Shown in pieces: positions 34,759 through 45,530 of a DNA stretch of 64,000 nucleotides. The first letter of the stretch is position 1; the number at the start of each line of letters is the position of its first letter. The notes beneath the pieces are model-generated. The model saw only the letters and a list, made by a program, of their open reading frames with translations, searched no databases and was not told the DNA's origin. The translations under genes and the position numbers were made by a program. This DNA comes from Nitrosomonas sp. (GTDB lineage Bacteria; Pseudomonadota; Gammaproteobacteria; Burkholderiales; Nitrosomonadaceae), in the NCBI GenBank assembly GCA_021582655.1, contig CP091135.1, positions 2,258,742 to 2,322,741 of the forward strand, written 5' to 3'.

Positions 34759-35739
34759 TTATAGCGTAACAAGTGCTTTATAAAGATTGTAAAAACTGAT
34801 AGTAGTAATCAAGACACCTACCAATATCAATAAGGTGCGTGCGTGAAATTTTTTGCACAAATAGGCGGCAAAAGGCGCCGCAAATAAGCCACCGAATACT
34901 AAACCGATAATCAGCGGCCAAGTATCAGTTTCCATCAGTAAGGCAAAAACAGCCGCACTGGCCAGTGTCAGGAAAAACTCTGCAAAATTGACTGAGCCTA
35001 TCGTTGTGCGCGGATTGTTACCTGTCCCAACTAAAGTTGTTGTAACAATCGGCCCCCAGCCACCGCCACCGGCTGCATCCATAAAACCTCCGAAGCATGC
35101 CAGTTTACCGACATGCTTCGGAGCTTCTTTACGAATACTGATCTGACGAAAGGCTTTACTAAGAATGTAAATTCCTAGCACTATCAGGTATGCAGAGATG
35201 AAAGGTTTGAATAATGCGCTATCGATATGTGTAACTAATATTGCACCTAAAATACCGCCTAACATGCCTGGAACCAGAAGACGGGTGAATAAGCTCTTAT
35301 CTACGTTACCAAATTTTGCATGGGCGATGCCTGACACACCGGTGGTAAAAATTTCTGCGATATGCACACTTGCACTGGCTGCAGCAGGACTTGCACCTGA
35401 TGCCAGTAAAAATGTAGTTGCCGTGACACCATAAGCCATACCTAAAGCGCCATCAACAACTTGAGCAAGAAAGCCAACGGCAACCGCACTCCAAAAAATC
35501 CTGCTATCAAGCGTACTGTTGATGATCTGCCAGCTATCGCCCCAATTTTGTGCAAGAAAGAAGCGAACAATCAGAAATGAAATAAGCAATATCAACGTAA
35601 TGGCGGCAAACCATACGGCTGCTCGTATAAAAGGATGCGCCTCCAGATGAGTGACGCTGTCTTCAATAGGCGGCAATCCCAGTTGCTGATGCTCTTCATT
35701 TATCGGGTTGCGTGTCAGGTCAATATTGCGAATTTTCAT
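34759..35739 (-). CDS. TauE/SafE family permease (sulfite exporter-like)
   Basis: A 326-residue membrane protein with about eight helices after a 45-residue cytoplasmic N-terminus. The family repeats are visible: VVDGALGMAYGVTATTFLLASG and CFGGFMDAAGGGGWGPIVTTTLVGTGN, followed by NFAEFFLTLASAAVFALLM. Members export sulfite, sulfoacetate or related organic anions, or take up sulfur compounds. No sulfur-metabolism gene adjoins it, though metZ is 0.5 kb away on the same strand. The start is the ATG at 35739. The longer gap to metZ argues for a separate transcript. The family is sure, the substrate unknown. Confidence 0.88.
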   Translation of the reverse strand: MKIRNIDLTRNPINEEHQQLGLPPIEDSVTHLEAHPFIRAAVWFAAITLILLISFLIVRFFLAQNWGDSWQIINSTLDSRIFWSAVAVGFLAQVVDGALGMAYGVTATTFLLASGASPAAASASVHIAEIFTTGVSGIAHAKFGNVDKSLFTRLLVPGMLGGILGAILVTHIDSALFKPFISAYLIVLGIYILSKAFRQISIRKEAPKHVGKLACFGGFMDAAGGGGWGPIVTTTLVGTGNNPRTTIGSVNFAEFFLTLASAAVFALLMETDTWPLIIGLVFGGLFAAPFAAYLCKKFHARTLLILVGVLITTISFYNLYKALVTL

Positions 35740-36280
35740 AAATTTACTTCAGTGGTCAAGTGTGGCGTACTATAGACATGCTTAAAGAAAATTAGAAATA
35801 GTGTTTGATAATATACTTATAACCAGAAATTAATATTTTTAAATCGAATTACTTATTGATAATTCTCCAAAGAAAATAGAATAACAGTTGAAAATGGAAT
35901 TTTCTTGTAATGGGGAGAGAAGAGATTTTGTAGTAAAACGACCAAAATTCAACGACAGTCAACAGAATGATGCTCAAACCGGCAAAAGCGGATGCGCCGG
36001 TACTCGAACTGTGCCGTGAAACACGGGATAAGTCGTACGACACTTTACAAATGTGTACCAAATATGGCGAGATGGAGTCGCTCGAAACGAAAGCGGTGAC
36101 TAAGGCGGGAGCTTTCGCATTTTCATGTGTGGCGTGACTTCAACCGCGCAGGGTTTAATATAAAATGGTACAAAATGATCCAAAAACATGATGTTCCATC
36201 ATGCTTTAGTGCACAAAAAACGTGACAGGTTGATGATTATTGACGGTACCTTGATTATCAGCAATACATTATCATTCCTG
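35740..36280. other. 541-bp gap with one doubtful 56-codon frame
   Basis: No supported gene. A plus-strand frame at 35967-36137 begins MMLKPAKADAPVLELCRE and ends FAFSCVA. Its composition is protein-like, but it has no good ribosome site and no recognised family. The rest is A+T-rich, with no repeat copy. Confidence 0.4.
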
Positions 36281-37459
36281 CTAATCCGATAAGCCATGCG
36301 CCAGATCGTCCTGTAAATCCTTAACCGACTCCAAGCCGACAGCGATCCTCAGCATACCTTCCGATATGCCGGCAACATCTCGGGCCTCTTGACTGATGCG
36401 CGCATGCGTTGTGGTCGCCGGGTGCGTCAAGGTACTTTTGGCGTCGCCAAGATTAGCGGTGATCGATATTAACCGCGCGCAATCGATAACGCGCCAGGCA
36501 GCTTCCCGCCCGCCTTTGACTTCAAAGGTTACGATTCCCCCGCCCGTTGTTTGTTGTTGTTTCGCCAGTTTATATTGCGGATGGGATGTCAATCCCGGGT
36601 AATATACGCGTTGCACTTTCGGCTGCGCTTCCAACCATTGCGCCATTTTTAGCGCATTCTCCGCATGCGCCTGCATGCGGATCTTGAGCGTTTCCAATCC
36701 TTTTAAAACCACCCAGGCATTAAAAGCGCTCATGGTCGGCCCGGCAGTGCGCAAAAAACCGTAAATGCCGCCATCCATCAGCAATTCGCGGTTACCCAAC
36801 ACCGCCCCGCCTAAGATCCTACCCTGCCCATCCAGGTATTTGGTGGCCGAATGAATCACGATGTCAGCACCGAGTTCAAGCGGTTTTTGCAAGATCGGTG
36901 TACAAAAACAATTATCGACCGCCAGTAAAATCCCTCGCTGCTTGGCGATTCTCGCCAATGCGGCGATATCGGATATTTCGGTTAACGGATTGGACGGTGT
37001 TTCAAGAAAAAACAATTTGGTATCGGGTCGTATCGCTGCTTGCCACGCCGACGTGTCGGTGGCGGACACGAAAGTTGTCTCCACCTGAAATCGCTTTAAA
37101 ATGGTATTGAACAAATTCACCGTCGCACCGAACAAGCTTTGAGAAGCAACGATGTGATCGCCTGAAGATAACAGCCCCATTACGCACGCCAGAATCGCCG
37201 ACATCCCTGAGGAGGTCGCAATGCACATTTCGGCCCCCTCAAGTACCGCCAGCCGTTCTTCGAATGCCGTTACCGTAGGATTGGTAAACCGGGAATAAAT
37301 ATTTCCCGCTTCATTACCGGAAAATCGCGCCGCCGCCTGTGCAGCGCTATCGAACACAAAGCTTGATGTCAGGTACATCGCTTCGGAGTGCTCGTTGAAT
37401 TGGCTGCGGTGAATACCGGTGTGCAAGGCGAGTGTTTCTGGTTGTAAATGATCGGACAT
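36281..37459 (-). CDS. metZ: O-succinylhomoserine sulfhydrylase
   Basis: A 392-residue PLP enzyme of the Cys/Met metabolism family that makes homocysteine from O-succinylhomoserine and sulfide for methionine synthesis. The PLP lysine is in HSATKYLDGQGRILGG (about residue 206), with SGMSAILACVMGLLSSGDHIVAS and ETPSNPLTEISDI as the cofactor and substrate segments. The motif around YSRFTNPTVTAFEERLAVLEGAE and the adjacent purF gene are as in other betaproteobacteria, where metZ follows purF. The gap to purF is only 25 bases. The choice of sulfhydrylase over cystathionine synthase rests on this context. Confidence 0.9.
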   Translation of the reverse strand: MSDHLQPETLALHTGIHRSQFNEHSEAMYLTSSFVFDSAAQAAARFSGNEAGNIYSRFTNPTVTAFEERLAVLEGAEMCIATSSGMSAILACVMGLLSSGDHIVASQSLFGATVNLFNTILKRFQVETTFVSATDTSAWQAAIRPDTKLFFLETPSNPLTEISDIAALARIAKQRGILLAVDNCFCTPILQKPLELGADIVIHSATKYLDGQGRILGGAVLGNRELLMDGGIYGFLRTAGPTMSAFNAWVVLKGLETLKIRMQAHAENALKMAQWLEAQPKVQRVYYPGLTSHPQYKLAKQQQTTGGGIVTFEVKGGREAAWRVIDCARLISITANLGDAKSTLTHPATTTHARISQEARDVAGISEGMLRIAVGLESVKDLQDDLAHGLSD

Positions 37460-37484
37460 GAAAAGAAATCTTGGAATGAGGCAT

Positions 37485-39005
37485 TTAATCGGAGAATACC
37501 AAGCCTAAATCGAGCTGCGTATTGGGTTTGGTTTTTGAAACAGATTGACTGGAATTTCTTTGCAATTCGATGGCATGCAAATATTCGGACGTGATATCGC
37601 CGGTGATGTATTTCCCGTCAAAACATGAAGTCTCAAAATGTTGTAGATTTGCGGATACTTTTGTAACCGCTTGCACCAGCGCACTTAGGTCCTGAAACAC
37701 CAGATGATCGGCCCCGATTTCCTGGCAGATTTCTTCGGCGTCACGGTCTGTCGCGATCAACTCTTGCCGGGTTGGCATATCAATACCGTAAACATTGGGA
37801 AACCGAACCGGCGGTGACGCCGAAGCAAAATAGATTTTATTCGCACCAGCATCACGCGCCATCTGCACGATTTCCCGGCTCGTGGTGCCGCGCACAATGG
37901 AATCATCGACAAGCAACACATTCTTACCGCGAAATTCGATACTCATCGCATTCAGCTTTTGCCGCACTGATTTGCGTCGCAATTGTTGGCCGGGCATGAT
38001 GAAAGTACGCCCGACGTAACGATTTTTTACAAAACCTTCACGAAAATTTATACCTAACCGGTTCGCCAATTGCAAGGCGCTGGGCCGGCTCGAGTCCGGA
38101 ATCGGAATTACCACATCGATATCCAAGTGATGCATCGATCGTTTGATTTTTTCAGCCAGATGCTCCCCCATATTCAACCGGGTTTCATAAACGGAAACCC
38201 CGTCGATCATGGAATCCGGCCGTGCCAGATAAACATATTCAAAAATACAGGGATTCGATGATGGGCTTGGTGCGCATTGTTTATGATAAAAATTGCCGTT
38301 TTCATCGATAAAGATCGCTTCACCGGGAGCAATGTCACGACTCAGCTTGAAACCCAGTGTATCCAATGCAACGCTTTCTGATGCGACAAGATATTCCGTC
38401 CCCAATTCATTCTCGACAGTACCGAAAACCAGCGGGCGTATACCATAGGGATCACGAAAAGCCAACAAACCATAACCGGCAATCAGCGCGACTACGGCGT
38501 AAGCCCCTTTGCAACGCTTGTGAACACCGGACACCGCCGCAAAAATCGTGGCGGCATCGAGCTGACAATTGCGTGTACTTTCTTGTAACTCATGTGCCAG
38601 AACATTTAGCAGCACTTCGGAATCGGAATTGGTGTTGACATGCCTTAAGTCCGCTCGGAACAACTCTTGATTGAGTTGTTCCGCATTGGTCAAATTGCCA
38701 TTATGGCTAAGTACGATACCAAAGGGTGAATTGACATAAAAAGGCTGCGCTTCGGCCGATGAATTCACCGAGCCTGCAGTCGGATAACGCACATGGCCAA
38801 TCCCGATATTACCAGCCAATGCACGCATATTCCGTGTGCGAAACACATCACGCACCAGCCCCAGCCCTTTATGCATGTGAAAAGTATTACCTTGCGCCGT
38901 AACGATACCGCTTGCATCCTGCCCGCGATGTTGCAACATTAACAAACCATCGTAAAGCAATTGATTGGCCGGCGATTTTGCAACAATTCCAAGAATACCG
39001 CACAT
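37485..39005 (-). CDS. purF: Amidophosphoribosyltransferase
   Basis: A 506-residue enzyme that commits PRPP to purine synthesis. The N-terminal Ntn-amidotransferase domain begins MCGILGIV, with Cys2 the nucleophile after Met removal. [10 protein letters not shown] and [12 protein letters not shown] are the glutamine-binding segments. The C-terminal phosphoribosyl domain has [18 protein letters not shown], the PRPP motif. It is the E. coli-like form without a propeptide. It lies in the conserved cluster between cvpA and metZ, and co-transcription is likely. Confidence 0.97.
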   Translation of the reverse strand: MCGILGIVAKSPANQLLYDGLLMLQHRGQDASGIVTAQGNTFHMHKGLGLVRDVFRTRNMRALAGNIGIGHVRYPTAGSVNSSAEAQPFYVNSPFGIVLSHNGNLTNAEQLNQELFRADLRHVNTNSDSEVLLNVLAHELQESTRNCQLDAATIFAAVSGVHKRCKGAYAVVALIAGYGLLAFRDPYGIRPLVFGTVENELGTEYLVASESVALDTLGFKLSRDIAPGEAIFIDENGNFYHKQCAPSPSSNPCIFEYVYLARPDSMIDGVSVYETRLNMGEHLAEKIKRSMHHLDIDVVIPIPDSSRPSALQLANRLGINFREGFVKNRYVGRTFIMPGQQLRRKSVRQKLNAMSIEFRGKNVLLVDDSIVRGTTSREIVQMARDAGANKIYFASASPPVRFPNVYGIDMPTRQELIATDRDAEEICQEIGADHLVFQDLSALVQAVTKVSANLQHFETSCFDGKYITGDITSEYLHAIELQRNSSQSVSKTKPNTQLDLGLVFSD

Positions 39006-39068
39006 AGAAATACTCCGCAGGTTTGAGTCTAATCAATGACCGTCAATCGCTTAGCTGCGACCCCGCCA

Positions 39069-39575
39069 TTACAGGCTTTCTTTTCTCTCATAACTAATCC
39101 GCTTTGATAGATCTTCCGGCAACCAGGGTAAAACCTGTAACGCCACAGTCTCCAGCGATCGACTGAACATCGCTTGTTGCCAGAACGATTGATGCGGTAT
39201 TGTCGTCAATCCGGCTATCAAAACAATTACAGTCACGATGACAAGCGCTCTGAAGAAACCAAAAATCGAACCCAGCAAGCGATCAATAAATCCCAATCCG
39301 ATTCCTTTGATTAAAGCCGTTAGCAGCATAATTGCCAGTGCGGTGATCAACAATACGGCCAGAAAAGTCAACACAAACGAAACTGAGAAACGTAGCGTTT
39401 CTCCGACAACTTCAGCCGGTACAAATTGTTCGAAATAAGGCGAATAAGCGCCTGCCACGATAAAAGCGACGATCCAACCGGCAATTGATAACGTTTCACG
39501 CACAAAGCCACGAAGAATGCTTAAGACTATGGATACGACAAAAACCCCCCCTACCACATAGTCAAAAATTGTCAT
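39069..39575 (-). CDS. cvpA: CvpA family membrane protein
   Basis: A 168-residue inner-membrane protein with four hydrophobic helices: TIFDYVVGGVFVVSIVLSIL, GWIVAFIVAGAYSPYF, FVLTFLAVLLITALAIMLL and FRALVIVTVIVLIAGL. It has the family motif LRGFVRETLSIAGW and GFIDRLLGSIFGFFRAL. CvpA is required for colicin V production in E. coli and is associated with purF in many bacteria. A TTG start 18 bases upstream is possible, but the ATG at 39575 begins with the family's usual MTIFDYVV. It sits 63 bases before purF, the classical order. Confidence 0.92.
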   Translation of the reverse strand: MTIFDYVVGGVFVVSIVLSILRGFVRETLSIAGWIVAFIVAGAYSPYFEQFVPAEVVGETLRFSVSFVLTFLAVLLITALAIMLLTALIKGIGLGFIDRLLGSIFGFFRALVIVTVIVLIAGLTTIPHQSFWQQAMFSRSLETVALQVLPWLPEDLSKRISYERKESL

Positions 39576-39653
39576 TGAATCCAATAGATACAATTTCTTA
39601 GTCCGGCTAACTCGATGAACGGAAAACGATGTGCGGCGGCGTACCTACCAACA

Positions 39654-40385
39654 TTACCTCGGAATAATCACACCATCCAATCCAATTTTCTTCAATTTCT
39701 TAATTTCATCATCCGCAGCAGCACGTGTAGCAAAAGGACCGATTCGCACACGCATGATATCGTTATGTACTTCCGTATACACTTTGAAACCGTTGGATGC
39801 GAGATGCGTTTGTTGTTGCTTGGCTTTTGCCTGATCGGAATATGCACCCAGCTGAATGATAAATCCTTTCCCGGATTCCGCTGTCTGCGCCGGTGCCAGC
39901 ACCGCCGCAGGCGGCGGAGCCGCCGATACAACCGGAGCGGCGGCTGCCGGTTGCGGTACGCTTACCGGGACGGCAGGTTGTGACACCGCTGCCGGAGTAA
40001 CATTTCGTGAGACTGCGGATGGTTGATGCACAAACTTCGGTTTGATGCCGGGTATCGGGGTTTTCTTCTGCGCACTGGGCAATTCACTGATTTCATCATC
40101 CGCCCGAGCCACCGCTTTGATTTTATTCTGAAACTCAAGTGATGGATCGATCTCATCAAACGTATCGACAGAGAGAGCGTTTTTATCCGGTATCGCGCGA
40201 GTGGCTTGACTACCGATCGGCGGCAGATTGATCACAATTTCCTGCTTTTCATGACTGAGCTTAGGTTCGTCGAAAATGACAGGCAGGATTATGACAGCCA
40301 CAACGACCAAAACGACTGCACCAACCAACCGCCTTCTGGCACGCTTTCGGAGTAATAGTTCTTCTTCACTGATATTTGTGGTCAT
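39654..40385 (-). CDS. SPOR-domain protein (DedD-like)
   Basis: A 243-residue protein with a basic cytoplasmic tail (LLLRKRARRRL), a single membrane helix (VGAVVLVVVAVIILPVIF, about residues 20-38), a proline- and alanine-rich linker and a C-terminal SPOR domain (FIIQLGAYSDQAKAKQQQTHLAS and VRIGPFATRAAADDEIKKLKK). SPOR domains bind septal peptidoglycan lacking stem peptides. It lies between folC (12 bases) and cvpA, the location of dedD in gammaproteobacteria and its homologues in betas. A role in cell division is likely. Confidence 0.9.
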   Translation of the reverse strand: MTTNISEEELLLRKRARRRLVGAVVLVVVAVIILPVIFDEPKLSHEKQEIVINLPPIGSQATRAIPDKNALSVDTFDEIDPSLEFQNKIKAVARADDEISELPSAQKKTPIPGIKPKFVHQPSAVSRNVTPAAVSQPAVPVSVPQPAAAAPVVSAAPPPAAVLAPAQTAESGKGFIIQLGAYSDQAKAKQQQTHLASNGFKVYTEVHNDIMRVRIGPFATRAAADDEIKKLKKIGLDGVIIPR

Positions 40386-40397
40386 GAAAATACCCGA

Positions 40398-41702
40398 TTA
40401 TTTCTTGCTTTGCACCGTATTCCAATAACGCAACACGTCACTTACGGTATAGAAGGATCCAAATACGCAGATTCTATCATTTTTAGCGGCTTGTTCACAG
40501 GCAAAAGCAAAGGCTGAGGTACAACTGTCGAATCGAAGCTTCTGTTTATCATCCGTTACTCCGGCAGCAGTGATCTGATCAATCAGAAATTCAACAGCTG
40601 CGGCGCGTTGGGTTTGAATCCCGGCAACCAGCCAACAATCGATATCGCTCATTAATTCCCGGATAACACCTTGAATATCCTTATCGCCCAGCATGGAGAA
40701 TACGGCAAATGTCCTTCCGCCCGATTGCGTTGCATGCAAATTACGCGACAACACTCTGGCGGCTCCGGGATTATGGGCTACATCCAGAACAATCAGCGGT
40801 TGCGTCGATATGACTTGGAAGCGTCCGGGTATTACCGCAGTCAGCAACCCTTCGCGGATGTTGTGCATTGTGACCGGTAACAATGCATGCAACATATCCA
40901 GGGCGGCCAGGCAAGCGCTTGCATTCTGCAATTGCTTTTCACCCCGCAATGCCGGCCAGGGAAGCACACGGCGCGTACCCGCCGTGCTCCAATAATCCCA
41001 GTGCCCGCCTTTATTGCGATAACCGAATTCCTGATCGATCCGATAACAACGGGCGCCAATTTGTTGAACCTGATCAACGACGGATTGTGGAAGATCGGTT
41101 TCCGCGCAGATTGCTGGTTTATTTTTTCTGAAAATCGCCGCTTTTTCAAAACCGATCGCTTCACGGGTTTCACCCAGATATTCGATGTGATCCAAATCAA
41201 TACTGGTCAATATGGCGCAGTCGGCATCAAATATATTAACCGCATCAAGACGCCCGCCCAGACCCACTTCGAGAATCGCCGCATCCACCGATGCGCCCAT
41301 AAAACAACATACCGCCGCCAAGGTACCGAATTCGAAATACGTTAAGGAAATGCCACAGCGTTTACGCGCCGAATCGATTTGCGCAAAAATTTCGCAAAGA
41401 CCCGTATCGTCAATGTCGTGCCGATCGATACGGATCCGCTCGTTATAACGCAATAAATGCGGCGAGGTATAACAACCGGTTTTATAGCCGGCACAATGCA
41501 AAATAGATTCCAGCATGGTGCAAACCGAGCCTTTTCCATTGGTACCGCCAACGATAATAATCGGAAATCGAGGATATAGCCCAAGCTCAGCCTGTACTCG
41601 CTTAATTCTCTCAAGCCCCATTTCAATGGTTTGAGGATGAAGTGCTTCGAGATAGCTTAACCAGTCGGCAAGTGACACCGGTTCTGTTGCCGGATTGTTC
41701 AT
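40398..41702 (-). CDS. folC: Bifunctional folylpolyglutamate/dihydrofolate synthase
   Basis: A 434-residue ligase that adds glutamate to dihydropteroate and to folates. The nucleotide loop reads GGTNGKGSVCTMLESIL (about residue 52-68). The family motifs TSPHLLRYNERIRI, FEFGTLAAVCCF and LGGRLDAVNIFDAD follow, and DVAHNPGAARVL marks the C-terminal domain. It lies between accD and the SPOR gene, as in many proteobacteria. The length is normal. Confidence 0.96.
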   Translation of the reverse strand: MNNPATEPVSLADWLSYLEALHPQTIEMGLERIKRVQAELGLYPRFPIIIVGGTNGKGSVCTMLESILHCAGYKTGCYTSPHLLRYNERIRIDRHDIDDTGLCEIFAQIDSARKRCGISLTYFEFGTLAAVCCFMGASVDAAILEVGLGGRLDAVNIFDADCAILTSIDLDHIEYLGETREAIGFEKAAIFRKNKPAICAETDLPQSVVDQVQQIGARCYRIDQEFGYRNKGGHWDYWSTAGTRRVLPWPALRGEKQLQNASACLAALDMLHALLPVTMHNIREGLLTAVIPGRFQVISTQPLIVLDVAHNPGAARVLSRNLHATQSGGRTFAVFSMLGDKDIQGVIRELMSDIDCWLVAGIQTQRAAAVEFLIDQITAAGVTDDKQKLRFDSCTSAFAFACEQAAKNDRICVFGSFYTVSDVLRYWNTVQSKK

Positions 41703-41738
41703 GACACCGGAAAAATCAACCTTGCGATACCGGAAGCA

Positions 41739-42611
41739 TCAATGATTTACCGGCGCGGGAACACGCATCAATTGTGAACAGAGATTAGTGAGTTTATCGC
41801 GCATTTGCCTGCGGTCGACTATCATATCAATGGCGCCGTGTTGTAACAAAAATTCAGCACGTTGAAATCCTTCCGGCAGTGTTTGTCGGACAGTCTGCTC
41901 AATAACGCGCGGCCCGGCGAATCCTATCAATGCGCCAGGTTCTGCAATCACCACATCGCCAAGGAAAGCAAAACTTGCCGAAACCCCTCCCATGGTCGGG
42001 TCAGTCAACACGGAAACAAAAGGTAATCTATGATGACTCAATCGGGTAAGTGCGGCTGTTGTTTTGGCCATTTGCATCAACGAAAACAAACCCTCCTGCA
42101 TTCTCGCCCCGCCACTGGCACTAAAGCAAATGAATGGCAGGCGGTGTTCGATACTGACACTTACCCCTCGTACGAAACGTTCTCCGACGACGGAGCCCAT
42201 CGAACCGCCCATGAATCCGAATTCAAATACCGCGGCCACGACAGGAAACGCTTTAATAGCGCCTTGCATAACAACTAACGAATCACTCTCATCAGTGCTT
42301 TCGCCGGCTTGCACCAGCCGATCCACATACCGTTTGCTGTCTTTGAATTTCAGTGCATCGGTGGCAATCACTTCAGCACCGATTTCACGCCGCCCTTCAG
42401 CATCCAATAATTGATCAAGCCGGTTTCTCGCGGAAATACGGTTATGAAAACCGCACTTCGGACACACATTTAAATTTTTCGCTAAATCAGTGTAATACAG
42501 AACCGCTTCACACGCACTGCATTTGCTCCATAAGCCTTCCGGTACTATTTTTTTATCGCCGGATTCCTTCCGCTTGATTTTGGGAGGGATAATATTTTGG
42601 AACCAACTCAT
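41739..42611 (-). CDS. accD: Acetyl-CoA carboxylase carboxyltransferase, beta subunit
   Basis: A 290-residue subunit that, with AccA, transfers the carboxyl group from biotin to acetyl-CoA in fatty acid synthesis. The zinc ribbon is visible in [11 protein letters not shown] with [12 protein letters not shown] (four Cys, about residues 30-56). The crotonase-like catalytic part has [20 protein letters not shown] and [12 protein letters not shown]. It follows trpA by 35 bases and precedes folC, the standard order. Confidence 0.97.
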   Translation of the reverse strand: MSWFQNIIPPKIKRKESGDKKIVPEGLWSKCSACEAVLYYTDLAKNLNVCPKCGFHNRISARNRLDQLLDAEGRREIGAEVIATDALKFKDSKRYVDRLVQAGESTDESDSLVVMQGAIKAFPVVAAVFEFGFMGGSMGSVVGERFVRGVSVSIEHRLPFICFSASGGARMQEGLFSLMQMAKTTAALTRLSHHRLPFVSVLTDPTMGGVSASFAFLGDVVIAEPGALIGFAGPRVIEQTVRQTLPEGFQRAEFLLQHGAIDMIVDRRQMRDKLTNLCSQLMRVPAPVNH

Positions 42612-42646
42612 AGTTTCACTTCCTAAATCACCTATCGCATACTTTT

Positions 42647-43510
42647 CTATTTTTCATCAATTGCTTGCCGAAGCGTTCTCAATAATTTTCCCACATTATC
42701 GAGTAATTCGGCGTCGGTGGACTTCTCAATTTCCTCGATAATACGGCTACCGACCACCACGGCATCGGCCAATCCGGCAACCGCTTTTGCCGTTGTGCCG
42801 TCGCGGATGCCGAATCCCACGCCGATTGGAATCGATATATGCTCACGCAATTGTTTCAGCATTAACCGCACATCTTCAAGATCAAGATGTGAGGCACCCG
42901 TGACACCTTTGAGTGAAACATAATAAATATAACCTTTGGCAAGCTTGGCCACTTGCTCGATTCGTGCTTGAGGTGTGGTGGGGGACAACAAGAAAATCGC
43001 ATCGATCCGATGCTGCCCCAGGCATTGCACCCAGCTACCCGATTCTTCCGGCGGATAATCGACAATGAGTATGCCATCCACGCCGCATAGGTGGGCCTTG
43101 GCGGCGAATGTTTCATATCCCATAGCTTCGACAGGATTGGCGTATCCCATTAACACAACCGGCGTTTCGTCATCGTCTTTTCTGAATTCAGCCACCATGT
43201 CCAATACAGCATTGAGGCTGACATGATATTTAAGCGCACGCTCGGATGAACGCTGAATGGTGGGACCATCCGCCATCGGATCGGAAAATGGAACGCCCAG
43301 CTCGATGATATCCGCGCCGGATGCCACCAGTTGCCGCATCAACGGCACGGTCAGATTTGGATTGGGATCGCCCGCAGTAATAAAGGGAATCAATGCCTTT
43401 CGATTTCGTTCGGACAATGCGGCAAAAACTTTGGACAAGCGATTGACTTTACTGTCACCCGCCGATTCGTCCAGAAAAAGACCTTTGATGCGATCGAAGA
43501 AACCTGGCAT
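42647..43510 (-). CDS. trpA: Tryptophan synthase alpha chain
   Basis: A 287-residue TIM-barrel enzyme that releases indole from indole-3-glycerol phosphate. The catalytic Glu is in [19 protein letters not shown] and the Asp in LIVDYPPEE, and GVGFGIRDG binds the phosphate. It has an N-terminal extension of about 25 residues before the conserved [17 protein letters not shown] lies before the ATG. It is 189 bases after trpB, a larger gap than usual, in which no gene or hairpin is seen. Confidence 0.97.
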   Translation of the reverse strand: MPGFFDRIKGLFLDESAGDSKVNRLSKVFAALSERNRKALIPFITAGDPNPNLTVPLMRQLVASGADIIELGVPFSDPMADGPTIQRSSERALKYHVSLNAVLDMVAEFRKDDDETPVVLMGYANPVEAMGYETFAAKAHLCGVDGILIVDYPPEESGSWVQCLGQHRIDAIFLLSPTTPQARIEQVAKLAKGYIYYVSLKGVTGASHLDLEDVRLMLKQLREHISIPIGVGFGIRDGTTAKAVAGLADAVVVGSRIIEEIEKSTDAELLDNVGKLLRTLRQAIDEK

Positions 43511-43699
43511 CCGTTAACTCCCTTTGTATTTTAGAAATCCGCAACAAATCTGATGCTTAGCAGATTGTTGCAATACTATCCGCATTGCCGCCGTAGCTTA
43601 GAAACAGACTTGATTATTCATTTATCCTACCCGAATTGCACGTCCTTGCCTGTTTCTTACCCGGTGCCGACTGTTTCAAAAACGCTTTGCAGCAGCTTG

Positions 43700-44899
43700 T
43701 CAAAGCGATAGGCCGGATAATTGCGCCACCGTCGCCATATCTTTGTCGCCCCGGCCGGATAAGTTGATCAGCAACAATTTATCTCTGGACAAGGTAGGCG
43801 CGAGCTTGGCTGCATAAGCCAACGCATGACTCGATTCCAATGCAGGCATAATGCCCTCAAACCGGCATAACGTATGGAATGCTTCCAGAGCCTCATCGTC
43901 AGTAACCGCAACATATTCTGCCCGCCCGCAATCCTTCAGCCATGCATGTTCCGGTCCGACACCGGGATAATCGAGCCCGGCGGAGATGGAATGTGTTTCG
44001 ATAATCTGACCATTGTCATCTTGAATCAGATAAGTGCGATTGCCGTGCAGCACACCGGGCCTGCCCATCGTCAGCGTCGCGGCATGCTGATTGGTATCCA
44101 CGCCCTTGCCCGCCGCTTCCACGCCGATCAAGCGAACGTTCGTGTCATCGATATAAGGATAAAACAAACCGATGGCGTTGGATCCTCCACCCACGCAAGC
44201 GATGAGCGCATCCGGCTGTCGGTTATATTCCTCCTGCATTTGCTGCCGCGCCTCAGTACCGATAATCGATTGAAAATCGCGCACCATCATCGGATAAGGA
44301 TGCGGCCCGGCAACCGTACCGATGATGTAAAAGGTATTCTCTACATTGGTCACCCAGTCGCGCATGGCTTCGTTCAGCGCATCCTTTAATGTTCTTGAAC
44401 CCGATTCCACCGGTATCACGGTGGCACCGAGCAATTTCATGCGGTATACATTAGTCGCTTGCCGTTTGACATCCTCCGAGCCCATATAAACCACGCATTC
44501 CATGCCGTAACGCGCCGCCACCGTGGCACTGGCGACACCATGCTGACCGGCGCCGGTTTCAGCAATCACCCGCTTTTTACCCATACGGTGAGCGAGCAAA
44601 GCCTGCCCTACGGTATTATTGATTTTATGTGCACCGGTATGATTTAAGTCCTCGCGCTTCAATAGAATTTGGGCACCGCCGAGATGCTCCGACCAGCGCT
44701 TGGCATGATAAATGGAGCTGGGACGCCCGACATAGTGTTTTAACTCATAAGCGAATTCTTTCTGAAAATCAGAATCGCCGCGGTAAAATTCGTATTGCTT
44801 GCGCAACTCTTCCAACGCCGAAATCAGCGTTTCAGCGACGAATATGCCCCCATATGGACCAAAATGACCGTCTTTGCTCGGAAGGTCGTAAGCACTCAC
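43700..44899 (-). CDS. trpB: Tryptophan synthase beta chain
   Basis: A 399-residue PLP enzyme that joins indole and serine. The PLP lysine is in [17 protein letters not shown] (about residue 90). Other landmarks are [37 protein letters not shown] and the phosphate loop [16 protein letters not shown]. It is the TrpB1 form that works with TrpA. The start overlaps the trpF stop (ATGA at 44896-44899), so translation is coupled. Confidence 0.97.
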   Translation of the reverse strand: MSAYDLPSKDGHFGPYGGIFVAETLISALEELRKQYEFYRGDSDFQKEFAYELKHYVGRPSSIYHAKRWSEHLGGAQILLKREDLNHTGAHKINNTVGQALLAHRMGKKRVIAETGAGQHGVASATVAARYGMECVVYMGSEDVKRQATNVYRMKLLGATVIPVESGSRTLKDALNEAMRDWVTNVENTFYIIGTVAGPHPYPMMVRDFQSIIGTEARQQMQEEYNRQPDALIACVGGGSNAIGLFYPYIDDTNVRLIGVEAAGKGVDTNQHAATLTMGRPGVLHGNRTYLIQDDNGQIIETHSISAGLDYPGVGPEHAWLKDCGRAEYVAVTDDEALEAFHTLCRFEGIMPALESSHALAYAAKLAPTLSRDKLLLINLSGRGDKDMATVAQLSGLSL

Positions 44900-45513
44900 A
44901 ATTGTTTTACTCCTTGCATAAATGCAAAAATTTTATTGCTGTCTTTAATTCCTTTGGCAATCTCAACACCACTGGAAACATCGACCGCCCAAGGCTCGGT
45001 TTGCTGTATCGCCGCAGCGATATTCCCGGGATTCAAGCCACCGGATAAAATCAGCGGCCGCGGCAGATCACGCGGAATCAGATTCCAGTCGAAGGTGTGC
45101 CCGGTCCCTCCAGGCATTTCCTCCGTGTAAGCGTCCAACAGCAAACCTTTCGCCGTATGATAGCGTGCGGCATATTGTAACAAATCTGCGCCTTGCCTGA
45201 CTCTAACCGCCTTGATATAAGGCAGCGAAAACTGACTGCAAAATTCCGGCGACTCATCGCCATGAAATTGCAACAAGCCTAATTTCGCAATACGGCTGGA
45301 TTGTTCTACCCAAGCTGCATCGGGATCGACATATACACCGACGGTTGTAACAAATGCGGGAATTTTCGCCGAAATATCGGCGGCTGATTGCGGATCGATA
45401 TAACGCGGGCTTTTAGGCCAGAAAACGAAGCCGATGGCATCGGCGCCGTATTGAATCGCAACCTGTGCATCTTCACTACGCGTGATTCCGCATACTTTCA
45501 CCTTTACTGTCAT
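44896..45513 (-). CDS. trpF: Phosphoribosylanthranilate isomerase
   Basis: A 205-residue TIM-barrel enzyme of tryptophan synthesis. The catalytic Cys is in [12 protein letters not shown] near the N-terminus and the Asp in [24 protein letters not shown] and [10 protein letters not shown] are further family landmarks. It overlaps trpB by four bases and follows truA by 17. trpF is separate from trpC here, as usual in betaproteobacteria. Confidence 0.96.
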   Translation of the reverse strand: MTVKVKVCGITRSEDAQVAIQYGADAIGFVFWPKSPRYIDPQSAADISAKIPAFVTTVGVYVDPDAAWVEQSSRIAKLGLLQFHGDESPEFCSQFSLPYIKAVRVRQGADLLQYAARYHTAKGLLLDAYTEEMPGGTGHTFDWNLIPRDLPRPLILSGGLNPGNIAAAIQQTEPWAVDVSSGVEIAKGIKDSNKIFAFMQGVKQL

Positions 45514-45530
45514 TTAAGTAACCGAGATGA

